NCBI RefSeq assembly: GCF_001650915.1 | Contig: NZ_LXYO01000010.1 | Location: 1 to 64,000, forward strand | Direction of reading: 5' to 3' | Length of the DNA stretch: 64,000 bases | Source: Marinobacter sp. EhC06 | GTDB lineage: Bacteria > Pseudomonadota > Gammaproteobacteria > Pseudomonadales > Oleiphilaceae | Shown here: one piece after another, positions 24,558 to 34,233 of the stretch | Position numbering within the stretch: position 1 is the first letter of the stretch | How the letters are laid out: each line of letters begins with the position of its first letter | Notes under the pieces: generated by a model | Told to the model about the DNA's origin: nothing | Databases searched by the model: none | The model's input: only the letters and a program-made list of their open reading frames with translations | Made by a program: the position numbers and the translations under genes

Positions 24558-25068
24558 GGTAGAGGCCCATGGACCAGAGTGTGAGAATCGCGGCGATATA
24601 GAGTAACGCCAGAGCAACATTGGCCCAGAGGACGCCGGGAGGAAATGCCAGAAGACCAACAATCGCGCACATCTGCGCGGTGGTCTTGATCTTGCCGATG
24701 TAGGAAACCGCCACGCTGGCGCGGCTGCCAATTTCCGCCATCCACTCCCGCAAGGCGGAAATGACTATCTCACGGCCGATGATAACGGTGGCCGGAATCG
24801 TCAGCAGAATCGCCGAGTGCTCCTCGATCAGCACAGCCAGTGCAACTGCTACCATGAGCTTGTCCGCGACCGGGTCCAGGAACGCGCCGAACGGTGTGCT
24901 CTGGTCGAGTTTGCGGGCCAGATAACCGTCCAGCCAGTCGGTGGCCGCCGCCAATCCGAAAATCGCCGCGCTCACGAGGTAGCTCCACCCCACCGGAAGA
25001 TAGAAAATCACCACGAACACCGGAATCATGATGATGCGGGAGAGGGTGAGGATGTTTGGTAAATTCAT
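24490..25068 (-). CDS. pgsA: CDP-diacylglycerol-glycerol-3-phosphate 3-phosphatidyltransferase
   Basis: Inner-membrane enzyme making phosphatidylglycerophosphate from CDP-diacylglycerol and glycerol-3-phosphate, the committed step to phosphatidylglycerol and cardiolipin. The CDP-alcohol phosphotransferase signature is complete (DGYLARKLDQSTPFGAFLD followed by PVADK) and several transmembrane segments are visible. Length 192 matches the family. It lies 7 nt downstream of uvrC, and the tRNA-Gly/tRNA-Cys pair is 3.8 kb further on the same strand. The 3' end overlaps the convergent lipoprotein gene. Confidence 0.96.
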   Translation of the reverse strand: MNLPNILTLSRIIMIPVFVVIFYLPVGWSYLVSAAIFGLAAATDWLDGYLARKLDQSTPFGAFLDPVADKLMVAVALAVLIEEHSAILLTIPATVIIGREIVISALREWMAEIGSRASVAVSYIGKIKTTAQMCAIVGLLAFPPGVLWANVALALLYIAAILTLWSMGLYLKAAWADLFPEKASGQTDSHTS

Positions 25069-25075
25069 GCTGTCC

Positions 25076-26938
25076 TTACTCGTCGTGCAATGCTGCGTAT
25101 ATGGTTTCGGCCAGTGATTTGCTGATGCCCTGCACTTTGGTCATCTCATCAACCCCGGCCTTGCGGAGTTCCTGTATTCCGCCAAAATATCGAATCAGGT
25201 CGCGGCGCTTTTTCGGCCCCACGCCCTCAATGCCTTCCAGTGTAGACTGCCGGCGCTTTTTGTCCCTCCGGGCCCGGTGACCGGTAATAGCAAAACGATG
25301 GGACTCATCCCGGATATGCTGGATCAGGTGCAGCGCTGGCGAATCTGCCGGCACCCGGAACACATCCCCGGTCATGGCATCAATAAGCTGCTCCATGCCT
25401 GCACGACGAGTCACGCCCTTGGCGACACCAATCAGCGGGATATCGGAAATCTCAAGTTCATCAAAGACTTCCCGGGCAATATTCAACTGCCCCTTACCAC
25501 CGTCTATGAAGACCAGATCCGGGCGTTTGCCCTCGCCGGCCACCATCCGCTTGTAGCGACGGGAAAGCACCTGACGCATGGCGGCGTAATCATCGCCGCC
25601 GGTAACGCCCTCGATATTGTACAGGCGGTAATCGCTCTTCAGGGGGCCATTCTCATCGAAAACCACACAGGATGCGACGGTATTTTCCCCGTGGCTGTGG
25701 CTGATGTCGAAACACTCCATCCGCGATGGGGTTTCCGCCAGCTCCAGAAGATCCCTCAGTGCCAGCAGGCGCCGGTAAACGGTCTCCTTGCTCGCCAGGT
25801 GCGTGAGCAGGGTCTGGCGGGCGTTTGTCATGGCCAGCTCCAGCCAACGGCGGCGTTCACCCCGGACGTTGCCCCGAATCCGGGTTTCCCGGTTCGCCGA
25901 TTCAGTGAGCGCCTGGGCCAACAGTTCCTGACCCTCCACTTCAACCGGCACCAGGATATCCCGCGGAATCTCCCGTCGGGTGTTGCCGCCGAAATAATAC
26001 TGCCCGAGGAAGGCACTGAGCAGTTCGCCCTCGGTCTGCTCAATGGAATAGCGGGGGAAGTAGTCCTTGGTACCGAGCACACGACCACCGCGCACGATGA
26101 TCACCACGATGCAGACGATACCCGCGTCCTGGGCAATGGCGATGACATCCGCATCGCCGCCCTCGCCGTCTACCGACTGCTGTTCCTGAACATGGCGCAG
26201 ATGATTGATCTGGTCGCGATAGGCCGCCGCCTTCTCGAACTCCAGGTTCTTGGAAGCGGTCTCCATGGCATTCATCAGATCGTGGAGAATCGCAGGGTTT
26301 TTCCCCTCCAGAAACATGGTGGCGTGGCGGATGTCCTGCTGATACTCCTCGGGCGTAATGTATTCAACACAAGGTGCCGTGCAGCGGTTGATCTGGTACT
26401 GCAGGCAAGGCCTTGTTCGATTCCTGAAAAAGCTTTCACTACAGTTTCTTATACGGAATATCTTCTGTAATACATTAAGACTTTCCTTGACCGCACCCGA
26501 GCTTGGAAACGGCCCGAACCAGGTGCCGCCACCCTTTTTGGTTCGCCCACGACGAAACGTCAGCGAGGGGTAATCGCTGTGGGAGGACAGATAGATATAG
26601 GGATAGGACTTGTCGTCACGGAGCAGGATGTTATAGGGCGGCCGTAACGATTTGATCAGATTCTGTTCGAGCAGCAGCGCCTCGGTTTCACTGCTGGTAA
26701 TCGTCACCTCGATAGAGGCAATCTTGCCAACCAGGGCTTCTGTCTTGGGCGCCAGGCCGGTCTTGCGGAAGTAGCTGCCAACCCGTTTTTTCAGATTGCG
26801 GGCCTTGCCCACGTATAGAACCGAGCCACCCTCGTCGTACATTCGGTAGACGCCGGGCCGCTCGGTCAACTGTTTCAGGAAGCTCTTGCTGTCAAACTCC
26901 CCGATGTGGGTGCTCTCAGGGTCAGACCTTGTCGGCAT
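25076..26938 (-). CDS. uvrC: Excinuclease ABC subunit C
   Basis: Nucleotide-excision-repair nuclease making both incisions around UvrB-bound lesions. Domains in order: GIY-YIG nuclease (PGVYRMYDEGGSVLYVGKA, 3' incision), a Cys-rich patch, UVR motif (LEFEKAAAYRDQINHLR), RNase-H-like 5' nuclease (ECFDISHSHG, DLVFIDGGKGQL) and C-terminal helix-hairpin-helices (GVGPKKRRDLIRYFGG). About 620 residues, full length. ATG 26938 is used; it overlaps the end of the gacA-like gene by 17 nt, the classical gacA/uvrY-uvrC arrangement. Confidence 0.97.
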   Translation of the reverse strand: MPTRSDPESTHIGEFDSKSFLKQLTERPGVYRMYDEGGSVLYVGKARNLKKRVGSYFRKTGLAPKTEALVGKIASIEVTITSSETEALLLEQNLIKSLRPPYNILLRDDKSYPYIYLSSHSDYPSLTFRRGRTKKGGGTWFGPFPSSGAVKESLNVLQKIFRIRNCSESFFRNRTRPCLQYQINRCTAPCVEYITPEEYQQDIRHATMFLEGKNPAILHDLMNAMETASKNLEFEKAAAYRDQINHLRHVQEQQSVDGEGGDADVIAIAQDAGIVCIVVIIVRGGRVLGTKDYFPRYSIEQTEGELLSAFLGQYYFGGNTRREIPRDILVPVEVEGQELLAQALTESANRETRIRGNVRGERRRWLELAMTNARQTLLTHLASKETVYRRLLALRDLLELAETPSRMECFDISHSHGENTVASCVVFDENGPLKSDYRLYNIEGVTGGDDYAAMRQVLSRRYKRMVAGEGKRPDLVFIDGGKGQLNIAREVFDELEISDIPLIGVAKGVTRRAGMEQLIDAMTGDVFRVPADSPALHLIQHIRDESHRFAITGHRARRDKKRRQSTLEGIEGVGPKKRRDLIRYFGGIQELRKAGVDEMTKVQGISKSLAETIYAALHDE

Positions 26939-27584
26939 CAAGCAACCCGAGCCGCACTGCCATCAGGGCCAATTCGACATCACTGGAAATTTCCAGTTTC
27001 TCGAAGATCCGGTAGCGGTAGCTGTTGACGGTCTTCGGACTCAGGCACAGCTTGTCCGAAATGTCCTGCACCTTCTGGCAATCCACCACCATCATCGCGA
27101 TCTGCATTTCCCGCTCGGAAAGCCGGTCGAAAAGCGAGAGCTCGCCGTCCTCGTCCCGATCGCCGCCGCCCAGTTGCTTCAGAGCCATCTTCTGGGCAAT
27201 TTCCGGGCTGATATAGCGCTGGCCGGTGTGAGCCATACGAATGGCGCGGACCATCTCTTTGATATCCGCGCCCTTGGTGATGTAGGCGGTGGCACCGCTT
27301 TGCATGACGCGGGTCGGATAGGGGGCGTCCGCGCAGGCGGTTACCACGATCACGCGAATGGAATCATCAATGCGGAGTATGCGACGGGTCGCCTCAAGGC
27401 CCCCGATGCCTGGCATGCGGATATCCATGAGCACGATGTCCGGCCGCTCCTGGCGGACGAAATCGATGGCATCCTCTCCGGATGGCGCCTGCCCGATGAC
27501 TTCAATGTCCGGGTTGTCAGCCAGCATCCGGGTAATACCGGACCTCACCAGCTCATGGTCATCTACAACCAGTACCCTGATCAA
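26922..27584 (-). CDS. gacA: GacA/UvrY-type response regulator
   Basis: Two-component response regulator (220 residues) with an N-terminal receiver domain (DDHELVR, phospho-acceptor Asp in VLMDIRMPG, Lys in YITKGAD) and a C-terminal LuxR/NarL helix-turn-helix (LSEREMQIAMMV, LSPKTVNSYRYRIFEKL). GacA/UvrY regulators, driven by GacS/BarA, switch on small RNAs that titrate CsrA/RsmA. Overlap with uvrC and the sequence support this assignment; no sensor kinase is in the window. Confidence 0.95.
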   Translation of the reverse strand: MIRVLVVDDHELVRSGITRMLADNPDIEVIGQAPSGEDAIDFVRQERPDIVLMDIRMPGIGGLEATRRILRIDDSIRVIVVTACADAPYPTRVMQSGATAYITKGADIKEMVRAIRMAHTGQRYISPEIAQKMALKQLGGGDRDEDGELSLFDRLSEREMQIAMMVVDCQKVQDISDKLCLSPKTVNSYRYRIFEKLEISSDVELALMAVRLGLLDADKV

Positions 27585-27683
27585 AATTCACCTCGCACAC
27601 GGCTTTCGGAAAACAGCGCGATTGTAACGTTTAGTTCCTGCCCCGGGTAGGTGCAAACACAAATACCGTGACACACCTGACGC

Positions 27684-27935
27684 CTAAGCCGGCACACCCA
27701 GCCCGGCGGTGTTTTCCACGGGATCGAACCAGACCACCAGATCGCCCCGGCGCACCGCAGACATTACCCTGCTCTGCTCGCCCATGGGGTTTTCAGTGTC
27801 GTTCAGTCCGTGGTATCGGGTGCAGTACTCTTCCACCAGGCCCTGAAGCTGGTCTTCGGTCAGCAACTCGGTGTCGACAACGAATTTTTCCTGTCTGGGG
27901 TCTTGCTCGGGCTGGTTTTCGGCGCTGTCGGTCAT
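27684..27935 (-). CDS. YheU-like small protein
   Basis: An 83-residue protein resembling the YheU/UPF0270 family: LLTEDQLQGLVEEYCTRYHG followed by a charged middle and RRGDLVVWFDPVENTAGL, where the family reads GE-V-V-SE-ETVN. The first 17 residues are an acidic polar extension. Family function is not established. It starts 84 nt downstream of the chemoreceptor gene on the same strand and sits upstream of gacA. Confidence 0.75.
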   Translation of the reverse strand: MTDSAENQPEQDPRQEKFVVDTELLTEDQLQGLVEEYCTRYHGLNDTENPMGEQSRVMSAVRRGDLVVWFDPVENTAGLGVPA

Positions 27936-27985
27936 ACTACCTCCTTTGACGCAACCATGTTACGAGTTATGGTGGCGAGGTAGAA

Positions 27986-28006
27986 GCCCGGAGAGGGGAT
28001 CCGGGC
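27986..28006 (-). terminator. Hairpin downstream of the chemoreceptor gene
   Basis: Seven-bp stem GCCCGGA / TCCGGGC with a 7-nt loop, 14 nt after the chemoreceptor stop on the minus strand. The following T-tract is weak (TTCTACC), so termination efficiency is uncertain. Confidence 0.5.
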
Positions 28007-28019
28007 AAACAATCCTTGA

Positions 28020-29639
28020 TCAGGCTGGTTCTGCGGCCGTTCGGAAACGGGCGATCAATTGCCGCATTGAGACTGACTCCTGCCTGAGCGCTTCGCTGAT
28101 GGTCCGGGTTTGCTCCACGGTTTCAATGAGGAAATCGGCGCTTTCGTCCAGCGCTGTTGAACGGCGGCCTACCCGCCCGATCTCGTCCCGTTGAAACGCA
28201 ACCGCAGAGCTGATCTCGGCGCTGTGGTTCTCAAGATCCACGAACTGGCCCTGCAGGGATTGAAGGTGTCCCTTGAGCGCAGCCAGATGCTCGCGGTTGC
28301 TGCTGCCGGCATCGCGCATTTCTTCCAAAAGCGCATCGACGCTGCTTACGCCGGATACAAGGTCCTGCACCCACTGGGATATATCCCGGGTAGAGTCGGA
28401 GGTGCGACGGGACAGAGTCCGTACCTCATCGGCCACCACCGCAAAACCACGACCGTGTTCCCCTGCGCGGGCCGCTTCAATCGCAGCGTTCAAAGCCAGT
28501 AAGTTGGTCTGCTCGGCAATATCGGCAATCACTCCAATGACCTGCTCAATCTTGCCCGTGGATTCGTTAAGGGCGTGAATGGAGCCTGAAACGCGGGAAA
28601 TGACATCCACCGTATGTTCCGCAGCGCCCTCGCTTGTGGTGAGTCGATGCTGGACTTCTTCGTTGGCCGCCACCGCCGATTTCACGGTGTTGGCAGATTC
28701 ATCTGTGGCTCGCTCAATGGCCGACGCCTGGTCGGCAATGGCGGCCATGGATTGGCTAACATCATGGATCTGCTTCCGGGTTTTCTCGGATGCTGCCTGA
28801 AGCGATTCGGCCCCGTTATCCAGGGCACCGGAACGCTCATCCAGACCACCGGCAGCTGAACGGATGTCAGCGATAAAGTGCTCGAATCGGGAGACCAATC
28901 CACCCAGTGCGCTTGCGACACCGGCAACTTCGTCACGCCCTTTCAGGACCGGTACCCGCGTGAGGTCTGCGTTTTTCTCCATGGCGACCAGATCGCTTTC
29001 CATGCCCTGCAAACGCAGAATTACCGACTGCCTCAGCCACCAGGTCATGGCGATGACGATGAGCAGGAAGGACACTGAACCGGCAATCAGATAGGTTTGC
29101 TGGCCAGAAAGAAATGACAACAACTCATCTGCACCCACTGACACAGACTCCCTGCTCTGGAGCTGGCGTTCGGTTATCGCGCCGAGCATCGGCTCCATGG
29201 CCGGGAAAAGATCGAAATCCACCACCTGACCAACCCGATAATAGCTTTTCTCGGCAATCCCCTCTTTCATTCGGGCCATAAGCGCCAGTACCCGCTCGAA
29301 ATCCTCACGGTGGGCCTCTGCCCACTCCCGGAGCCCCGGGTCCGTTTCCAGGGTCTGCCAATGGGCTGGCAACGCGGCTTCCAGGCGGCTGAACTCGGTC
29401 TCGATTTCATCCCACAGCATGAGCTGGGCCTTAATCTTATAGGCGAGGTCCTGCAAGTGTCGGTGATCCTGCTCCAGATCCGCCAGCAGCCAGGCCTGGT
29501 TCAGGTTGCTCTGGATCAGGGTTTTGGAGGCGTCTTCCGCTTTCAGGATAATGCTCCACGAGAGCGCGGCGAGCCCAGCAAGGGCAAAGACTGAGAGAAA
29601 GGCGAAAAACAGGATCCGGGTTCTTACTGTGCCGAACAT
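28020..29639 (-). CDS. Methyl-accepting chemotaxis protein
   Basis: Inner-membrane chemoreceptor of 539 residues. It has an N-terminal transmembrane helix ([18 protein letters not shown]), a periplasmic helical sensor of about 150 residues, a second helix ([20 protein letters not shown]), a HAMP domain and a long cytoplasmic coiled coil with the conserved hairpin tip ([37 protein letters not shown]). The ligand is unknown. It fits the chemotaxis and flagellar genes further along the window. Confidence 0.95.
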   Translation of the reverse strand: MFGTVRTRILFFAFLSVFALAGLAALSWSIILKAEDASKTLIQSNLNQAWLLADLEQDHRHLQDLAYKIKAQLMLWDEIETEFSRLEAALPAHWQTLETDPGLREWAEAHREDFERVLALMARMKEGIAEKSYYRVGQVVDFDLFPAMEPMLGAITERQLQSRESVSVGADELLSFLSGQQTYLIAGSVSFLLIVIAMTWWLRQSVILRLQGMESDLVAMEKNADLTRVPVLKGRDEVAGVASALGGLVSRFEHFIADIRSAAGGLDERSGALDNGAESLQAASEKTRKQIHDVSQSMAAIADQASAIERATDESANTVKSAVAANEEVQHRLTTSEGAAEHTVDVISRVSGSIHALNESTGKIEQVIGVIADIAEQTNLLALNAAIEAARAGEHGRGFAVVADEVRTLSRRTSDSTRDISQWVQDLVSGVSSVDALLEEMRDAGSSNREHLAALKGHLQSLQGQFVDLENHSAEISSAVAFQRDEIGRVGRRSTALDESADFLIETVEQTRTISEALRQESVSMRQLIARFRTAAEPA

Positions 29640-29807
29640 GACAACTCCAACAACGGGCTATGCCGCGGATGGTATGCCGATTTTGTGACACTTTTATTGC
29701 ATCTGATGCGTCAGCTTTTTACCGCTTGCAGTCGAGAATGGTGTTAACCACTTCAAAAAATTCCACTGATTCTCTATGATCGCCGCTTTCTGACCGTTTG
29801 GATGCTA

Positions 29808-30512
29808 ATGAACCAGTCCGTTTTCAGACTCACTTTACCCATTCTGTTCGGCTATCTACCGCTGGGCATGGCTTTCGGCGTGTTGTTCACAACGCAGCTC
29901 GACTATGCCTGGTGGGCAGCGCCGTTGATGGGCATCGTGATTTATGCAGGCGCCGGCCAGATACTGGCCGTGAGCCTTCTGGCCGTTAATGCCGGCCTGC
30001 TGGAAGTATTCATCGCAATGTTTGTTCTGAACGCCCGCCATCTGTTCTACGGGCTTTCATTGCTTGGTCAGTTCAAGGGCGCGGGCTGGCGCAAGCTCTA
30101 CCTGATTTTCGGTTTAACGGATGAAACCTATTCCCTGCTCACCAGTCGCCCTCGGGGCACTGATCGTGCCCATGAACAGGAGGTAGATTTCCGGATTACC
30201 GGCTTCAACCAGTGTTACTGGGTGGTGGGATGCGCGATCGGCGCACTGCTCGGCGACAACGTTGCCTTCGACAGCACGGGCATTGAATTCGCGCTGGTGG
30301 CCTTGTTCATTGTTCTGACGCTGGAACAGTTCAAGGCCCTGGGCGAGGGCTTCCCGATCTGGCTTGGAGCCGCCGCCGCGGGTGTTGCCATTTTGCTATT
30401 GCCGCCGGCGCACCAGTTGATTGGGGCCATTGCGCTGGTCACCGCTGTGCTCTTGCTGGAATACCGGAAGAGTCGCGGGCAGACAACACGCGAGGAGAGC
30501 AGCCATGGGTGA
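29808..30512 (+). CDS. azlC: AzlC family branched-chain amino-acid exporter subunit
   Basis: Large subunit of the AzlCD/YgaZH-type exporter, which removes branched-chain amino acids or their analogues. About 235 residues, with multiple hydrophobic helices and the family sequence ILFGYLPLGMAFGVLF near the start, then GAGQILAVSLLA and LNARHLFYGLSLL. ATG 29808 has GGA about 6 nt upstream; ATG 29802 is an alternative. The 3' end overlaps azlD by 8 nt. Confidence 0.93.
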   Translation: MNQSVFRLTLPILFGYLPLGMAFGVLFTTQLDYAWWAAPLMGIVIYAGAGQILAVSLLAVNAGLLEVFIAMFVLNARHLFYGLSLLGQFKGAGWRKLYLIFGLTDETYSLLTSRPRGTDRAHEQEVDFRITGFNQCYWVVGCAIGALLGDNVAFDSTGIEFALVALFIVLTLEQFKALGEGFPIWLGAAAAGVAILLLPPAHQLIGAIALVTAVLLLEYRKSRGQTTREESSHG

Positions 30513-30834
30513 ACCCGGCTACCTGGCAGCATTCATAGCGGTGGCGGCCGTCGCGACCTTTGCCACCCGGGTGATTCCGTTCCTGTTTTTCGAGAGACAC
30601 ACGGAACACCCGCTGGTCCGTCATCTCGGGCGCTACTTGCCTGCGGCGGTTATGGGATTGCTGGCGACGGTGTTCCTGCAGCGTTCGGCAGACTGGTCCG
30701 GTACTTGGATGGGATTCGATGCCCTGCTACCAGGCGCCCTGGTGGTCATTATTCACCTCTGGCGTCGAAATGCCCTGCTTTCGATTGCTGCGGGAACAAT
30801 CAGTTACATGGCCATCCAGCAAGCCGGGCTCTGA
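30505..30834 (+). CDS. azlD: AzlD family branched-chain amino-acid exporter subunit
   Basis: Small membrane partner (109 residues) of AzlC, with three to four hydrophobic helices and the conserved TFATRVIPFLFF and RYLPAAVMGLLA. ATG 30505 follows GAGGAGAGC at good spacing and lies inside the end of azlC, indicating coupled translation. Confidence 0.92.
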   Translation: MGEPGYLAAFIAVAAVATFATRVIPFLFFERHTEHPLVRHLGRYLPAAVMGLLATVFLQRSADWSGTWMGFDALLPGALVVIIHLWRRNALLSIAAGTISYMAIQQAGL

Positions 30835-30846
30835 TCCAGCCCTGCC

Positions 30847-31251
30847 TCACACCCTGTTTTCGAGATTGGCGACCAGCCGGGAGTCCTGCAGGGCTGCGGT
30901 CCGGTGTTTGACCACGCCTTTGTATTCCGGGCTTTCGATCATGGCCATGAAGGCGTCGATTGAGGGGTAGCGGACCAACAGCACCTGATCCCAGGATTCA
31001 TCCGGGGGCGCGATCAGCGATCCAACGCTACGGCCAGACCAGATGACTTCCGCACCGACCGATTTTACGCAGGCAGCGGCCTCTTCCATATACACCGTGT
31101 AGGCTTCACGGCCGGTTCGCTCCGGCGCCTCTTCCTTGTAATTGGCCCGATCGCGGAAGCGCAGCAGATTCAACATGACCACAGGCTGGTCTTTGGGGGT
31201 ATCCGCCAGGACTTTCTGAAGCTGTTCGGGAGTGGGATTAACGGCGTCCAT
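30847..31251 (-). CDS. DUF1330 domain protein
   Basis: A 134-residue dimeric alpha-beta barrel-type protein. DQPVVMLNLLRFRDRANY and a C-terminal VLLVRYPSIDAFMAMIESPE are the two DUF1330 strand-helix blocks. The family has no settled function. ATG 31251 has GAGG about 6 nt upstream; the frame continues to 31335 but the extra residues look non-native. It is convergent with azlD, 12 nt away. Confidence 0.88.
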   Translation of the reverse strand: MDAVNPTPEQLQKVLADTPKDQPVVMLNLLRFRDRANYKEEAPERTGREAYTVYMEEAAACVKSVGAEVIWSGRSVGSLIAPPDESWDQVLLVRYPSIDAFMAMIESPEYKGVVKHRTAALQDSRLVANLENRV

Positions 31252-31412
31252 CCTTATCCTCTTCTTCTCTTGGTTCCGGGGCCTACTATAGCCCAGCCGA
31301 GAGGCCCGCGCGCAAGCGATTTCATTACCTTTCATTCAGTTTGCTCTTTTTGCCTTCTCTCTTCGTAAGGCTACAGTGAAGGAGACGCAAAACTCATAAA
31401 TGAGAGGACGAT

Positions 31413-31874
31413 ATGGCTACCCTCACGATCAACGGCGAGCGCTATGAGCTCGACGTTCCCGACAACATGCCCCTGCTCTGGGTGATCCGCGATGTTGTTG
31501 GCCTCAAAGGAACCAAGTTTGGATGCGGTATGTCCCAGTGCGGCGCCTGCACGGTTCACCTGAACGGAACCGCAATCCGCTCCTGCGTAACACCGGTCTC
31601 TGCGGCCAGCGGCGAGATCACCACCATTGAAGCCATGGCTGACGACCCGGTTGGCAGCAAGGTTCAGCAGGCCTGGCTCGATCTGGGTGTCGCCCAGTGT
31701 GGTTATTGCCAGGGTGGCCAGATCATGAACGCCACCGCCCTGCTGAAAAAGACACCGAACCCCGAAACCGGGGAGATTGTCGACGCCATGGCAGGGAACC
31801 TCTGTCGTTGTGGCACCTACAACCGTATTCTTGCGGCGATCGAGCGGGCTTCCGGCCAGGAGGGTGAAGCATGA
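31413..31874 (+). CDS. iorA: Isoquinoline 1-oxidoreductase-type 2Fe-2S subunit
   Basis: Small electron-transfer subunit (153 residues) of a xanthine-oxidase-family molybdenum hydroxylase. The plant-type 2Fe-2S motif is [18 protein letters not shown] and the second cluster motif is [13 protein letters not shown] plus [18 protein letters not shown] lies just upstream of the ATG. It overlaps the large-subunit gene by ATGA. The substrate is not determined by sequence; N-heterocycles or aldehydes are typical. Confidence 0.92.
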   Translation: MATLTINGERYELDVPDNMPLLWVIRDVVGLKGTKFGCGMSQCGACTVHLNGTAIRSCVTPVSAASGEITTIEAMADDPVGSKVQQAWLDLGVAQCGYCQGGQIMNATALLKKTPNPETGEIVDAMAGNLCRCGTYNRILAAIERASGQEGEA

Positions 31875-34204
31875 GCGCCGATGACAACTTGATGATTGCC
31901 AACGTCAGCCGTCGACGTTTCCTGATGGGCCTGGCTGGTGGCTCTGCCCTGGTGCTTGCGGCCCGTTGGGATGTGGCCCTGGGCGGCAATGAGAAGGCTC
32001 AATTTGGCGCCGGAGCAATGCCCGGCGGCTGGGTGGACGACCCCAACGTATTCATTCACATCGATGCGGATGGCCTTGTCACCATCGTGAACAACCGGTC
32101 TGAAATGGGTCAGGGTATCCGGACCAGTCTGGTAATGGTCGGTGCCGACGAGCTCGGTGCCGACTGGGACCGGGTGAGAGTCGAACAGGCGGAAGGCGAT
32201 CACAGCAAATACGGCAACCAGAACACCGACGGTTCCCGCAGTATGCGCCACTGGTACCAGCCCATGCGCCGCGCCGCTGCGGCTGCCAGGCAGATGCTGG
32301 AGCAGGCGGCGGCCAACGAATGGGGAGTGCCGATTAGTGAGGTTCAGGCTGGCGTACACACCATCGTTCACAGGTCTTCAGGCAAGGAACTCGGCTTTGG
32401 CGAGCTTGCGGCCAAAGCACGGGAACTTGAGGTTCCGGGACGCCATGCACTGGTATTGAAGCGCGATGATGAGCTGCGTTTTGTCGGCAAGGAAACCGGG
32501 CTGATCAACGGTGAGCTGAAATCGGCTTACCCGAAAGCCATCGACGGTGAGGATATTGTTACCGGCAAGGCAATATACGGTGCAGATGTTCCCTTCGATA
32601 ACCTGCTTTACGCCGTAATCGCGCGCCCTCCCGTTTACGGCGCTACCGTCGCGAACTTCGATGATGCCGAGGCCCTCAAGGTGCCCGGTGTGGAGAAGGT
32701 CCTCAAGGTTGAAGGTACCGGCCAGCCCGCCGGCTTCAGTCCCCTTGGTGGGATTGCCGTGGTGGCTACCAATACCTGGGCCGCCATGGAAGGACGTAAA
32801 GCACTGAAAATTGACTGGGATCTGGAGGCTGCCGGAGACAACGCCAGTTACACCTCTTCCGCCTACCGGGAATCCCTGGAAAAGGCGGCGCAACAACCCG
32901 GTAAGGTCGTCCGTCAGCATGGCGATCTGGATGCAAGCCTGGAAAGCGCCGCCAAGCGGGTTTCCGCTACCTACTACATGCCCCACATGGCCCAGGCACC
33001 CATGGAGCCTCCGGTTGCGACCGTGCGCATCAAAGACGGCAAGGCCGAAGTATGGGCACCGGTGCAGAACCCGCAGGCCACCAGAGATACCGTGGCCGGA
33101 AGGCTGGGTCTTGATGCAGAGAATGTCACCGTTCACGTTACCCTGCTCGGTGGTGGCTTCGGGCGGAAGTCCAAACCGGACTTTGCCATTGAAGCGGCCA
33201 GCATCGCCGAGGCTTTCCAAGGCCGGCCAATCCGGTTGCAGTGGTCACGGGAAGACGATATTCACCACGCCTATTTTCATGCCGTATCAGTTGACTATCT
33301 GGAAGCAGGCCTGGACGACAACGGTCAGGCCACCGGCTGGCTGCACCGGACCCTGTCACCCAGTATCGGCTCGCTGTTTGCGCCCGACCCGAAACACAAA
33401 GGTGAGTTTGAACTGGGCATGGGCTTTAACACCATGCCGTTCTCGGTGCCCGCCCTCAGGCTGGAAAATCCACCTGCACCCGCCCATGTGCGTATTGGGT
33501 GGTTCCGGTCGGTCTATAACCTGCCCCATGCCTGGGCGATCCAGAGCTTTGCCCATGAGATGGCTGTGGCTGCTGGCAAGGACCATCGGGATTACGTTCT
33601 CGACCTGCTCGGCCCGGACCGGGAGATTCACAACCTGACGGTAGGCGATGGCTGGAACTATGGCGAAGACCCGGATCTCTACCCCATCGACATCGGCCGC
33701 ATGCGCACCGTCATCGAGCGGGCGACCAGTGAAGCCGGCTGGGGTAAATCCCCGGGTAAGAATCGCGGGTTGGGCCTGGCCTTTCACCACAGCTTTGTGT
33801 CCTACACCGCGATTGTGTTTGACGTGGAAGTGGATGATCAGGGTGAGCTCACCATCCACCGCGCAGACATCGCCTTCGACTGCGGCCCCCAGGCCAACCC
33901 CGAGCGAATTCGTTCCCAGTTGGAGGGCGCTATCGTGATGGGCATTGGTATCGCGCTGCAAAGCGAGGTGACCTTTGAGGACGGCGTGGCGCAACAGGGC
34001 AACTTTGACAAGTTCCTGATTCCCCGCATGCCGGATGCGCCCAAAATGCTTCGGGTCCATTTGGTGGATAACCCCGACGAAGCCATGGGGGGCGTGGGTG
34101 AACCCGGCCTTCCCCCGGTTGCGCCGGCATTGTGCAACGCAATCTATGCCGCAACGGGTAAACGAATCAGACGTTTACCCGTTGGCGACCAGTTGAAGGG
34201 CTAG
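31871..34204 (+). CDS. iorB: Isoquinoline 1-oxidoreductase-type molybdopterin subunit
   Basis: Catalytic subunit (777 residues) binding a molybdenum cytosine-dinucleotide-type cofactor. It begins with a twin-arginine signal ([17 protein letters not shown]), so the folded enzyme is probably periplasmic. [26 protein letters not shown] and the late [10 protein letters not shown] with the base Glu are family motifs. The 2Fe-2S partner lies immediately upstream; no cytochrome or XdhC-like maturation gene is adjacent. Substrate uncertain, so the symbol reflects family only. Confidence 0.9.
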   Translation: MSADDNLMIANVSRRRFLMGLAGGSALVLAARWDVALGGNEKAQFGAGAMPGGWVDDPNVFIHIDADGLVTIVNNRSEMGQGIRTSLVMVGADELGADWDRVRVEQAEGDHSKYGNQNTDGSRSMRHWYQPMRRAAAAARQMLEQAAANEWGVPISEVQAGVHTIVHRSSGKELGFGELAAKARELEVPGRHALVLKRDDELRFVGKETGLINGELKSAYPKAIDGEDIVTGKAIYGADVPFDNLLYAVIARPPVYGATVANFDDAEALKVPGVEKVLKVEGTGQPAGFSPLGGIAVVATNTWAAMEGRKALKIDWDLEAAGDNASYTSSAYRESLEKAAQQPGKVVRQHGDLDASLESAAKRVSATYYMPHMAQAPMEPPVATVRIKDGKAEVWAPVQNPQATRDTVAGRLGLDAENVTVHVTLLGGGFGRKSKPDFAIEAASIAEAFQGRPIRLQWSREDDIHHAYFHAVSVDYLEAGLDDNGQATGWLHRTLSPSIGSLFAPDPKHKGEFELGMGFNTMPFSVPALRLENPPAPAHVRIGWFRSVYNLPHAWAIQSFAHEMAVAAGKDHRDYVLDLLGPDREIHNLTVGDGWNYGEDPDLYPIDIGRMRTVIERATSEAGWGKSPGKNRGLGLAFHHSFVSYTAIVFDVEVDDQGELTIHRADIAFDCGPQANPERIRSQLEGAIVMGIGIALQSEVTFEDGVAQQGNFDKFLIPRMPDAPKMLRVHLVDNPDEAMGGVGEPGLPPVAPALCNAIYAATGKRIRRLPVGDQLKG

Positions 34205-34213
34205 AGTAAAGGC

Positions 34214-34233
34214 AGGGCCTCGTCAGAGGCCCT
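34214..34233. terminator. Hairpin between convergent genes
   Basis: Eight-bp stem AGGGCCTC / GAGGCCCT with a 4-nt loop, just past the molybdenum-enzyme stop and overlapping the end of the convergent GGDEF gene. No strong T-tract on either side. Confidence 0.5.

Noticed and set aside
25277-26470. 397-codon open frame opposite uvrC
   Set aside because: uvrC has all its domains on the minus strand; the opposite frame has none.
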